Below, one piece after another: positions 7,493 to 15,745 of a DNA stretch of 64,000 nt. Within the stretch, counting starts at the first letter, position 1; each line of letters starts with the position of its first letter. The stretch covers positions 1-64,000 of the forward strand of contig NZ_BOOF01000048.1 of NCBI RefSeq assembly GCF_016863095.1. Direction: 5' to 3'. The notes beneath the pieces are model-generated. The model was not told the origin of the DNA, ran no database searches, and was given only the letters and a program-made list of their open reading frames with translations. Origin of the DNA: Microbispora siamensis (GTDB lineage Bacteria; Actinomycetota; Actinomycetes; Streptosporangiales; Streptosporangiaceae). A program made the translations under genes and the position numbers.

Positions 7493-10264
7493 TTACGGAG
7501 CCCAGGCGGCGGTGACCGCCCAGCTCACGTCCTCGGCGTACGAGGCGGGGTTGTCGTAGGGATGCGCGCCGCCGCTGGAGGCGACCCAGACCTCCTCGGC
7601 GTAGTGCCGGACGCTCGCGCCCAGTTCGTTGAGCGACGCCAGGCGTACGCTCCCCGCGGCGCTGCCGGGCTGCGCGCAGAAGGTGGCGTCGCGGCGGAAC
7701 AGGTCGCTGCCGTCCGGGGCGTCCAGACGGACCCGGAAGTTGGAATGCCGCAGGTAGCGGCCCGGATAGTTGCGCGACTCCAGCGAGTAGCAGGTCGGCT
7801 GGGCCAGGCCGCGCCGTACGACGAAGGTCGCGTCGGACTTCAGCAGGGCCTCGCTCCCGGCGGTGACCACGTCGGTGCGGGCCAGGCCGTTCTGGTGCCG
7901 CAGGTAACGGTCGGTGAACCCCGGCGTGGTCACCCGCAGCGATCGGGCCTGGTCGAGCGGCAGGTCGGCGCCGCTGCGCCACAGGGGCACGGTCACCGCC
8001 CACGTGGTGTCGGCGGTGAAGCTCGCGGCGGCGTCCCAGGGGTTGGCGCCGCCCTGTTTCGCGACGTAGACGAGCTCGTTGTAGTGGCGGACGTAGTAGC
8101 CGCGCAGGTTGTAGGACTCCAGCCTGGTCCCGCCCTGCCCCTCGCGCGGGCAGAACGTGGCGTCGGCCGCGAACAGGGCCGTGCCGTCCTGACGGTCCTT
8201 GCGCAGCCGGTAGTCCGAGTGGCGCAGATACTCGCCCGGGAAGTTGCGCGACTCGAACGACACGCACGAGGAGTCGGCCAGGCCCGGGCGCGTCCAGAAC
8301 GTCGCGTCCTGCTTGGCCAGGTCGGCGCTCGCTCCGTCGATCACGTCGGTGCGGGCGAGCCCGTCCTGGTGGCGCAGGTAGCGGCCGGTGTAGCCGGGCG
8401 TGGTCACCCGCAACGACACCAGCTCGCCCCGGGGGACGTCCGTGCCCGCCGCGACCGCCAGCAGGTGCCGGTTGGCCTCCCGTACGCGCGACTCGGTCAT
8501 CTTGAGCACCCGGCGGTCGTAGGTGTAGAACCCGTTGACCTCGTTCTCCACGTCGTACGGCTCGGTGTAGACCGAGGCGGACAGCCCGCGGGAGTGCACG
8601 AGACGTTCCACCTGCCTGGTGACCTCGACGTAGCGGTTGGTCAGCGACCCTTCGTCCGGGTACAGGTCGCCGTACGCGAACCCGGCGCCGGGCTGGTACT
8701 CGTGGCCCTGGACGCGCCTGCCGAGGCCGCCGAACTCGCCGAGCACGGCGATCCGGGTGGCCGAGGGGAGCCGGGTGTCGGTCTCGCCGGGGACCTGATA
8801 CCAGTGGTCGTCGATCACGTCGCCGTTGGTCGGCTCGGGGTCGGAGACGCAGCAGTTCGACCCGGAGTCGTGGTCGACCAGCCTGGTCGAGTCGACGGAT
8901 CGGACCAGGTCGACGATGCGCTGGTTGTCGTATTCGCCCCAGCCCTCGTTGAACGGGATCCACATCACGATCGACGTGATGCCCTTGAGCTGCTCGACGA
9001 TCCTGCGCAGCTCCGACTCGTAGTTGGCGTGGCTGCGCTCCGGCGTGTCGTCCACCGCGTCGAGCGAGGGCATGTCCTGCCAGACCATCAGGCCCAGCTT
9101 GTCGGCCCAGTAGTACCAGCGGGCGGGTTCGACCTTGATGTGCTTGCGGACCATCGTGAAGCCCAGGGCCTTCTGCCGCTCCAGGTCGAAGCGCAGCGCC
9201 TCGTCGGTCGGCGCGGTGTAGATCCCGTCCGGCCAGTAGCCCTGGTCGAGGGTGCCGAGCTGGAACACGAATTTCCCGTTCAGCACCGGGCGCAGCACGC
9301 CGCCGACGACCGCCTTGCCGATCGACCGCATGCCGAAGTAGCCGGTCACGACGTCGCCGCCGCCGTTCCCCGTGAGCGCGACGCGCAGGTCGTACAGGAA
9401 CGGGTCGTCCGGAGACCACAGGCGGGCGTTCGGGACGGGGACGCGGATGTGCGCGCCGACCGCGCCGGTGGCCGAGCCGACGACCGTTCCGCCGCTCAGC
9501 ACCTCGGCCCTGGCCTGGTCGCCGGTGCCCTGCACGACGAGGTCCAGGACCCCTGCGGACACGTCCGGGGTGGTGTCGAGCCGGGTGACGTGCGCGGCGT
9601 TCACCGGTTCGAGCCACACCGTCTGCCAGATGCCCGACGACGCGGTGTACCAGATGCCGCTCGGGTTACGGCGTTGCTTGCCGATGGGGAACGTGCTGCC
9701 GTCGATCGGCGAGGACACCCCGACGATCAGCTCGTTGTCCCCGGATCGCAGGGCGGAGGTGATGTCGAAGGAGAAGGCGTCGTAGCCGCCGGTGTGCCGG
9801 CCGACCTGGGTGCCGTTGACCCACACCCGGGTCTCCCAGGTGACCGCCCCGAAGTTGAGCATCACCCGGCGCCCGGTCCAGCCGGACGGGACGGTGAAGG
9901 CGCGCCGGTAGAACATGCTGTCCTCATGGCGCTTGATCCCCGACAGGGCGGACTCGATCGGGTACGGCACGAGCACGCCCTCCGCGAGCGTCCGGCCGAT
10001 CGGGGGCGAGTCGAGGGTGGACGCGCCGGCGAACTCCCACACGCCGTTGAGGTTGAGCCATTCGGGTCGGACGAGCTGGGGACGCGGATAGTCGGGCAGG
10101 GCGTTGGCGGGGGACACCTGGGCGGTCCAGGGCGTGGACAGAGGCGGTGTCTTCGGCTGCCAGACGGCGGCGGACGCGGCGGGCGCGGTGAGGATCAGGC
10201 AGGCCGCCGTGAGCAGGAGGGCGGTCGCGGCGGCGAGAATCCGGCGAAGCTGGATCACCGGCAT
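7493..10264 (-). CDS. Secreted GH2 family glycosidase with two AbfB (CBM42) modules
   Basis: 923 residues. A Sec signal peptide (MPVIQLRRILAAATALLLTA, cleaved after ASA) leads to GH2 sugar-binding, immunoglobulin-like and TIM-barrel domains. The acid/base Glu is in WIPFNEGWGEYD and the nucleophile Glu in VLGEFGGLG. After about residue 630 there are two AbfB repeats of about 140 residues, each with GYTGRYLRHQ/GFTDRYLRHQ, DATF and SRNxPGxYLRHS motifs; AbfB (CBM42) binds arabinofuranose side chains. It probably attacks arabinosylated hemicellulose outside the cell; exact sugar unknown. The start at 10264 overlaps the stop of the upstream protease gene by one base (TGATG), with GGCGGGG as ribosome site, so the two are translationally coupled. 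A large terminator follows. Confidence 0.88.
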   Translation of the reverse strand: MPVIQLRRILAAATALLLTAACLILTAPAASAAVWQPKTPPLSTPWTAQVSPANALPDYPRPQLVRPEWLNLNGVWEFAGASTLDSPPIGRTLAEGVLVPYPIESALSGIKRHEDSMFYRRAFTVPSGWTGRRVMLNFGAVTWETRVWVNGTQVGRHTGGYDAFSFDITSALRSGDNELIVGVSSPIDGSTFPIGKQRRNPSGIWYTASSGIWQTVWLEPVNAAHVTRLDTTPDVSAGVLDLVVQGTGDQARAEVLSGGTVVGSATGAVGAHIRVPVPNARLWSPDDPFLYDLRVALTGNGGGDVVTGYFGMRSIGKAVVGGVLRPVLNGKFVFQLGTLDQGYWPDGIYTAPTDEALRFDLERQKALGFTMVRKHIKVEPARWYYWADKLGLMVWQDMPSLDAVDDTPERSHANYESELRRIVEQLKGITSIVMWIPFNEGWGEYDNQRIVDLVRSVDSTRLVDHDSGSNCCVSDPEPTNGDVIDDHWYQVPGETDTRLPSATRIAVLGEFGGLGRRVQGHEYQPGAGFAYGDLYPDEGSLTNRYVEVTRQVERLVHSRGLSASVYTEPYDVENEVNGFYTYDRRVLKMTESRVREANRHLLAVAAGTDVPRGELVSLRVTTPGYTGRYLRHQDGLARTDVIDGASADLAKQDATFWTRPGLADSSCVSFESRNFPGEYLRHSDYRLRKDRQDGTALFAADATFCPREGQGGTRLESYNLRGYYVRHYNELVYVAKQGGANPWDAAASFTADTTWAVTVPLWRSGADLPLDQARSLRVTTPGFTDRYLRHQNGLARTDVVTAGSEALLKSDATFVVRRGLAQPTCYSLESRNYPGRYLRHSNFRVRLDAPDGSDLFRRDATFCAQPGSAAGSVRLASLNELGASVRHYAEEVWVASSGGAHPYDNPASYAEDVSWAVTAAWAP

Positions 10265-11796
10265 CAGCCCCGCCGCCACTTCTGGTTGGCGCCGCCGTGG
10301 CACTCCCACTGGATCAGCCGGGCGCCGTCGTTCGGGTTCCAGCCGTCGATGTCGACGCACTTGTTGGACTGCGGGTTGACCAGGTCACCGGCCGCGCTGA
10401 GCACGAACTGCTGAGCGGGGTTGCCGCTGCAGGTCGCGATCTGGATCACGGCGCCGTTGTCCCTGGACCCCCAGGCCACGTCCATGCACAGGTTGTTCTG
10501 CGTGCGCAGGGTGCCGCCGGTGAACGTCCACCGTTGCGCGTTGGTGCCGTTGCAGGTGTACATCTGCAGCGGCACGCCGTCGCTGAAGTTGGCTCCCGGC
10601 ACGTCGATGCACTTGTTGTTGAGACTGCTGATCAGCGCGCTCGTGTCGCCGCCCGTGGTGGTCAGGCTCAGGCCGTACGCGCCGAGGATCTCGTTGACCG
10701 GCTGGAAGAAGGTGGTGCCGCCGGTCGAGCAGTTCCCCGCGGCGCCGGAGGTGACCCCCTGCGCCTGGTCGCCGGACATGTAGGCGCCGCCCGAGTCGCC
10801 CCCCTCCGCGCACGCGCTGGTCTGGGTGAGCCCGTAGACCAGCGAGCCCGAGTAGTTCACGGTCACGTTCTTGGCCTGGACGACCCCGCAGCGCCAGCCG
10901 GTGGTGCGCCCGGAGCGGCAGATCGACGCCCCGACGGGGGCCTCCTGGGAGCCGGCCACCGAGACGATGCCGCCGCCGTAGTTGTTGACCCAGGGGCGCG
11001 GCGTCCAGTCGCCGTTGGTGCGCACCCAGGCGTAGTCGTTGTCGGGGAACGACGAGGCGGCGAAGGTGCCCTGGGCGACGTTGTTGTATCCCAGCGTCGG
11101 ATTGCCGGCGCGCCCGCAGTGCCCGGCGGTGACGAAGCCGCCGTTGTTCACCGAGAACCCGACGGAGCACAGCACGTTGCCGTTGATGACGTACTGGTCG
11201 CCGCCCCGGATGTCGTAAACGAGGCGGGGGGCCTGGGCGACGGAGATCCGCGTCGCCGCGGCGTCGGCGGACGCGGCCTGCACGAATCCCGCCGCCGTGG
11301 CCTGGTCGGCGGCCGACACGACGACCGCGTTGGCGGCCGGGTCGACGTACCAGCCGTAGACGCCGGCGCCCGCGGCGCCGGCGGCGCGGTCGAGCGCGGC
11401 CTTGACGGCGTTCAGTTGCCTGTCGCTGCGCTTCACGGAGACGGGCACGGCGCCCGCCTGGCGCACGCGCTCGGCATCGCCCGCGTCCAGGACGCCGGCG
11501 GCCAGGCGCTGCTGCGCGGGGTCGTACCAGGCGCCGGCGAAGCGGTCGCCGAGTTCGGCGCGGACCCGCCGTTCGACGGCCGCCGCCGCGGCTTCGTGCG
11601 TCTGGCGGACCCGCGCCTGCTCGGGGGTCAGGCGCAGGTCGCGCTGCAACGCCTGCTGCATCGTCGCCGCGGTGCCGCCGGAGGCGGCGCCGGGATCAGA
11701 CGGGGGGACGGGGGAGGGGGCGGCGTGCGCGGACACGGAGGGGAAGGCGAGCACGGCGGCGAACACCGCCGCGCCGGTCAGCACGGTGAGTCTCAC
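10264..11796 (-). CDS. Secreted S1 (alpha-lytic type) serine protease with C-terminal ricin-type lectin domain
   Basis: 510 residues: Sec signal peptide, propeptide of the alpha-lytic family, then a chymotrypsin-fold protease with the triad in FVTAGHCGRAGN (His), DNDYAWVRTN (Asp) and CAEGGDSGGAYMSG (Ser). From about residue 385 a beta-trefoil ricin B (CBM13) module has three repeats with CIDV/CMDV/CVDI and NAQRW, PAQQF, NQKW boxes. It is exported, self-processed and probably held on polysaccharide by the lectin. GTG start at 11796 with AAGGA 5 nt before. First gene of an operon with the GH2-AbfB enzyme; a CebR-like palindrome and a promoter lie upstream. Confidence 0.93.
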   Translation of the reverse strand: MRLTVLTGAAVFAAVLAFPSVSAHAAPSPVPPSDPGAASGGTAATMQQALQRDLRLTPEQARVRQTHEAAAAAVERRVRAELGDRFAGAWYDPAQQRLAAGVLDAGDAERVRQAGAVPVSVKRSDRQLNAVKAALDRAAGAAGAGVYGWYVDPAANAVVVSAADQATAAGFVQAASADAAATRISVAQAPRLVYDIRGGDQYVINGNVLCSVGFSVNNGGFVTAGHCGRAGNPTLGYNNVAQGTFAASSFPDNDYAWVRTNGDWTPRPWVNNYGGGIVSVAGSQEAPVGASICRSGRTTGWRCGVVQAKNVTVNYSGSLVYGLTQTSACAEGGDSGGAYMSGDQAQGVTSGAAGNCSTGGTTFFQPVNEILGAYGLSLTTTGGDTSALISSLNNKCIDVPGANFSDGVPLQMYTCNGTNAQRWTFTGGTLRTQNNLCMDVAWGSRDNGAVIQIATCSGNPAQQFVLSAAGDLVNPQSNKCVDIDGWNPNDGARLIQWECHGGANQKWRRG

Positions 11797-11825
11797 GGCA
11801 GTCCTTCTGGGGGGTGGAGGAGACG

Positions 11826-11839
11826 TGAGAGCGCTCTCT
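11826..11839. promoter_or_regulatory. CebR/LacI-type operator palindrome
   Basis: TGAGAGCGCTCTCT contains the perfect 12-bp palindrome GAGAGCGCTCTC (11827-11838). It matches the CebR consensus TGGGAGCGCTCCCA at 11 of 14 positions. It sits just downstream of the predicted promoter of the protease-GH2 operon, a position for repression. This links the operon to a LacI-family sugar regulator, probably cello-oligosaccharide responsive. No CebR gene is in the window. Confidence 0.7.
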
Positions 11840-11847
11840 GAAAAGAA

Positions 11848-11875
11848 CCTTTACAGTAGTATGACCGCCCGTCAA
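11848..11875 (-). promoter_or_regulatory. Predicted promoter of the protease-GH2 operon
   Basis: On the minus strand TTGACG (11870-11875) and TAAAGG (11848-11853) are separated by 16 nt, resembling a vegetative promoter. Transcription would begin close to the palindrome at 11826-11839. Confidence 0.45.
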
Positions 11876-12235
11876 GACCCAACATTTCCCAACACATCCC
11901 GTCTTTGATCTTCGCTGTACGGGAGTGAAAGGGCGCGGGCGGTCGACCGTCGCCCGATCGCGGGCCGCGGGCCTGAACGGGAGAGCGTTTCCGTGCCGCC
12001 GAAGGCGACGTGCCGCAGCAGAAGGTGGCGCCCCCGCCAGGCCGGGTGACGGGTTCGAAGCGGGGGCGTGGGGTAGGCGTAGCACAGAGCGTTGCGCCGT
12101 TGCCGACCCAGATCTGGAACGACGTGATCGATCTGTGAACCGGTTAGGGCGAACAACGCCTCGGCGAGGCCGTGGGCACCACGATGGACATCACCCGGCC
12201 GATGCGCAGGCAGGCGATGAGCAGGAGGGCGGAAG
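11876..12235. other. 360-nt stretch without a convincing gene
   Basis: It separates the leftward protease operon from the rightward CBS gene. A 111-codon frame (11925-12260) has arginine-rich, low-complexity composition and no ribosome site, and I do not accept it. A GGTTCGAA sequence at about 12052 recalls a tRNA T-loop but no acceptor or anticodon stems form. The CBS gene ribosome site (AGGAGGGCGG) closes the stretch. Confidence 0.5.
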
Positions 12236-12658
12236 ATGTCACAGCTGGTACGCGAAGTGATGACCCCCGCTCCGGTCACCGTCCCCAGAGATGCCAGCGT
12301 CGTGCAAGCGGCCATGCTCATGCGTGAGCACAACATCGGGGATGTACTGGTCACAGAAGATGACCGGCTTTACGGTGTGGTGACCGACCGGGACATCGTG
12401 GTCCGCGCGGTCGCGGAGTCCCGCGACCTGACCGAAACGCCCGTGGGCGCGTGCTGCAGCAGTTCCGGCCTGGCCACCGTAACCCCTGACCAGGACGCCA
12501 CCCAGGCTTTGAACCTCATGCGCCACAAGGCGATTCGCCGGATCCCCGTGGTCGAGGAGGGGCGACCCGTGGGCGTCGTCTCGCTCGGTGACCTGGCACT
12601 GGAGGGAGATCCGTCCTCGGCGCTCTCGGATATCAGTGCCGCACCGCCCAACATCTGA
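12236..12658 (+). CDS. Two-CBS-domain protein
   Basis: 140 residues forming one Bateman module. CBS1 covers VREVMTPAPVTVPRDASVVQAAMLMREHNIGDVLVTEDDRLYGVVTDRDIV in short overlapping motifs, and CBS2 covers GLATVTPDQDATQALNLMRHKAIRRIPVVEEGRPVGVVSLGDLA. Stand-alone CBS proteins bind adenine nucleotides and are common in actinobacterial stress regions. ATG at 12236 follows AGGAGGGCGGA. The gene is convergent with the BON-SRPBCC gene. Confidence 0.92.
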   Translation: MSQLVREVMTPAPVTVPRDASVVQAAMLMREHNIGDVLVTEDDRLYGVVTDRDIVVRAVAESRDLTETPVGACCSSSGLATVTPDQDATQALNLMRHKAIRRIPVVEEGRPVGVVSLGDLALEGDPSSALSDISAAPPNI

Positions 12659-12749
12659 GCCCATCATGACCATGGGGTCCTCGAACGGTGCGGCGGTTGT
12701 CGAGATGATCGACCACGTGACGGGATACCTGCGGCCGTCGGCACGGGGC

Positions 12750-13964
12750 TCAGGCGCGCGGGCCGGCGCCGACCGGTGATTTGCCCGCCTCGATGACCGA
12801 CTTCAGTCGGAGCAGGTCCTCCTGCAGCTTGTGTGCGGGATCGGCGCCGAAGAGCACCGCCATCGCGTGACCGACCGCGCCGAACACCGGGTTGTAGGTG
12901 AGCTGGACCCGGATACGGCTCCGGCCGGTGTTCTCCGGGGTCAGGTCGAGCGTGCCGGTATGGGCGATCAGTTGCCCTTCGACGGTCTTCCAGGCGATCC
13001 TCCGGCCCTCTTCCCGCATCGTCTCCACGGCCTCGAAACGGATGGGCACCCCGGCGGGCCCCGCGACCGACCAGTGGGATCGCAGGCCATCGGCGGAGCG
13101 TCGTACCTCCAGCACGTCGGGCATCAAACGGGTGAAGAGGCTGTAGTCGCTCAGCAGCGGCCAGACTTCCTGGGGCGGCGCGTTCACCGTGATCGCGTCC
13201 TGGATGTCGATCGCGCGACGCCCTGCTCCGATCCCGGTGAGACGCCTCAGCGGCAGGTTCGTCGCGGCGCGGAGCGCCAGTACGGCACTGCCGGCGCGCA
13301 GCAGGTAGCCGAGCGGCCGGGGCAGCCGTCCGGACAGCGACCAGACGAGTGCGGCGGCCAGGCCGGTGAGGAACCTGGAGGTCGGCGACCACCGCTGCTG
13401 GAGGAGTTCGGGCACCGGTCCCCGCGGCCCGCCCTCTCCCTGCAACCGGGGCACTCCCGTGGCATCGCGGTGGGTGGTCCAGTTCGCGTTCACCGTCTTG
13501 ACGCCGGGTATGGACGCCACCGCCCGGCACGCCCGGCGGCTCTCCTTCTCGAGGAGGTCACCGGTGAGGGTCACCCGGCCGCTCTCGACGCGGACTTCCA
13601 CCGCGTGCGGGTGGCGGACGTAACGGCCCAGTTCGGCGCGCACACGCTCGTGGAGAACCTCGTCGTCGACGTCCCGTCCGCCGGTGCGGTAGCGGATGCT
13701 CTTGACGACCCCCCGGCTCCGGTTGGCGACGTCGCAGACGACGGCTCTGCCGGCGTTTCTGAATTCGTGCGTCAGGTGGACGCCCTTGTCGCGGACCCGA
13801 GCACGGCGGGTCCGGCCGAGCTCGGGATCGAACAGGTACTCGGTGACCATCCCGCCGACGGCGCCGAGCCCGGCCGCGGAGATCGTACGGGACATCGATG
13901 GCGCCTGCCGGAGCACGATGACGTTCTGGGACCGGTCCTGCCTTGGACGAGTGCTGACGACCAT
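12750..13964 (-). CDS. BON-domain / SRPBCC (polyketide cyclase-like) fusion protein
   Basis: 404 residues. After an N-terminal region with VGGMVTEYLFDPELGRTRRA there is a BON domain (about 80-150: DEVLHERVRAELGRYVRHP, VRVESGRVTLTGDL, KTVNANWTTH), a hydrophobic middle (about 190-235), and an SRPBCC lipid/ligand-binding fold (about 250-395: ITVNAPPQEVWPLLSDYSLF, HWSVAGPAGVPIRFEA). Such proteins occur in stress clusters with CBS and DnaK genes; the ligand is unknown. ATG at 13964 is supported by AAGGGGGAA 8 nt before. A second SRPBCC gene at 25085 has a similar C-terminal half. Confidence 0.85.
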   Translation of the reverse strand: MVVSTRPRQDRSQNVIVLRQAPSMSRTISAAGLGAVGGMVTEYLFDPELGRTRRARVRDKGVHLTHEFRNAGRAVVCDVANRSRGVVKSIRYRTGGRDVDDEVLHERVRAELGRYVRHPHAVEVRVESGRVTLTGDLLEKESRRACRAVASIPGVKTVNANWTTHRDATGVPRLQGEGGPRGPVPELLQQRWSPTSRFLTGLAAALVWSLSGRLPRPLGYLLRAGSAVLALRAATNLPLRRLTGIGAGRRAIDIQDAITVNAPPQEVWPLLSDYSLFTRLMPDVLEVRRSADGLRSHWSVAGPAGVPIRFEAVETMREEGRRIAWKTVEGQLIAHTGTLDLTPENTGRSRIRVQLTYNPVFGAVGHAMAVLFGADPAHKLQEDLLRLKSVIEAGKSPVGAGPRA

Positions 13965-14182
13965 GGCGATTCCCCCTTGTTCGCCCGTTCGCCGTCGTTC
14001 GCCACCGCCCTACCCAGTCGACGGCGAAGCTCACCAGGTCTGGGCGAAAGGCGGAAACCGGCTCGTTCCGGCATGGGCCCTCGGCGGCCCGCTCGCCCGA
14101 TCTTCGTTGAACCGGGAGCTGTGGGCGATCTTCGGCGGGATACTGGGAGTGCCGTACGTGCCCCCCGACCCACCGGAGAGTC

Positions 14183-15745
14183 ATGCCGCAGCCGCTGGAG
14201 CCGAGCGATCCCGAACGCCTGGGCTCCTACCGCATCACCGGCAGGATCGGCGAGGGCGGCCAGGGCGTCGTCTACCTGGGCGAGGCGGAGTCCGGCGACC
14301 TCGTCGCCGTCAAGCTCTTCCACGCGCGGCTCGGCCAGGACGCCGCGGCCCGCGCCGACTTCACCCGCGAGGCGGAGCTCGCCCGCAGGGTCGCCCGCTT
14401 TTGCACCGCCCAGGTGCTGGAGTCCGGCATGGACGGCGGCCGGCCGTACATCGTGAGCGAGTACGTCCAGGGGCCTCCGCTGAACCAGGTGGTGGCCACG
14501 CGGGGCCCGTTGTCGGGCGGTGCGCTCGAACGGCTCGCCATCGCCACGGCCACCGCTCTGGTCGCCCTGCACGACGCCGGGGTCCTCCACCGGGATTTCA
14601 AGCCGCAGAACGTCCTGATCGGCCCGGACGGGCCGCGCGTCATCGACTTCGGGATCGCCCGCGCCCTCGCCACCACGAGCACGATGACCAGCCAGGTCGT
14701 GGGGACCCCCGCCTACATGGCGCCCGAGCAGCTCTCGGCCGGTGAGTTCGGCTTCGCGCTCGACGTGTTCGCCTGGGCGTCCACGATCGCGTTCGCCGCC
14801 ACCGGCCGCCCGCCGTTCGGCGCCGACGCCATCCCCGCCATCATCAACAGGATCCTCAACCACGAGCCCGACCTGGAGGGGATCGAGGAGCCGCTGCGCG
14901 ACCTGCTCGCGGCCTGCCTCGCCAAGGACCCGGGCCTTCGGCCGACCGCGCGGGAGATCCTCGACCGCCTCGTGCGCCCGCGCCACGACCCGCAGGCCGC
15001 ACCGGTCGCGCCGGCCGCGCCGCCTGGAGTGTCCGGGGCGTCCGGGGCGTCCGGGCCGGTCACCGTGCCGGGCGGCGGCCGGCGCAGGCGGGTCAGGGCC
15101 GCGATCGCCGCCGTGGTCGTGGCCGCGGCGGCCACGGTGGCCGCCGCCTTCGCGCTGCTGCCGTCTCTGCACCTGCCGTCCCTGCCCTGGACGTCGGCGG
15201 GGACCGGCGGGTCCGAGACGGAGCGAGCGGCGGCGGTCGGCACGGTCCCGGCCGCCTCGGCGGGCACCGGCGGCGGCTCGTCTCCGGCTGCCGAGATCCC
15301 GTCGCCCACCGCCGCCTCGCGATCCGCGTCGCCCGACTCCTCACACCGGCCGCGGGTGAGCCAGTCCACGGCGAGGCCGGACGTCACCCGGCCGGCCCCG
15401 ACGCGGACGGTCACCGCGCGGCCGACCGTCCGCCACTCGAAGACGACCGCGCCGGTCCCCGCCGAGTCCCCGGCCGCGAAGCCGGTGAAGCCCTCGCCCA
15501 CGCCGGCCAAGCGGGTCGTGGAGCTGGGACCCGGACACTTCACCGACTACTGCGTGAGCCTCGGCTGGGAGTGGGTCGAGTACCGGGAGACGCCCACGCC
15601 CGGCGCCTACTGCATCAAGCGGAAGGGCGACACCATGTACCTCACCCAGAGCCGGCGCGACGCGGGCTGCCGCTGGCGCTATCACGACCCGAAGGCCTTC
15701 CACCGGTTCAAGGGCAAGTCGAACAACTGCTACACGTACCGCTGA
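14183..15745 (+). CDS. Membrane Ser/Thr protein kinase with extracytoplasmic four-cysteine domain
   Basis: 520 residues. A PknB-like kinase domain spans about 16-265: GEGGQGVV P-loop, VAVK Lys44, HRDFKPQN with Asp138, DFG Asp155, GTPAYMAPEQ. A Pro/Ala/Gly linker leads to one membrane helix (about 306-327) and a long Ser/Thr/Pro-rich wall-spanning region. The last 70 residues form a compact Trp/Tyr-rich domain with four Cys (in FTDYC, GAYC, DAGCRW, SNNCYTYR) that may form two disulfides. No PASTA repeats are present, so the signal differs from PknB. ATG with GGAG before it. Its 3' end overlaps the convergent LacI gene by 16 nt. Confidence 0.93.
   Translation: MPQPLEPSDPERLGSYRITGRIGEGGQGVVYLGEAESGDLVAVKLFHARLGQDAAARADFTREAELARRVARFCTAQVLESGMDGGRPYIVSEYVQGPPLNQVVATRGPLSGGALERLAIATATALVALHDAGVLHRDFKPQNVLIGPDGPRVIDFGIARALATTSTMTSQVVGTPAYMAPEQLSAGEFGFALDVFAWASTIAFAATGRPPFGADAIPAIINRILNHEPDLEGIEEPLRDLLAACLAKDPGLRPTAREILDRLVRPRHDPQAAPVAPAAPPGVSGASGASGPVTVPGGGRRRRVRAAIAAVVVAAAATVAAAFALLPSLHLPSLPWTSAGTGGSETERAAAVGTVPAASAGTGGGSSPAAEIPSPTAASRSASPDSSHRPRVSQSTARPDVTRPAPTRTVTARPTVRHSKTTAPVPAESPAAKPVKPSPTPAKRVVELGPGHFTDYCVSLGWEWVEYRETPTPGAYCIKRKGDTMYLTQSRRDAGCRWRYHDPKAFHRFKGKSNNCYTYR

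Noticed and set aside
12040..12080. GGTTCGAA resembling a tRNA T-loop
   Set aside because: No paired acceptor stem and no anticodon arm can be drawn around it.
11925..12260. 111-codon frame before the CBS gene
   Set aside because: Arginine-rich, no ribosome site, and it overlaps the CBS start.
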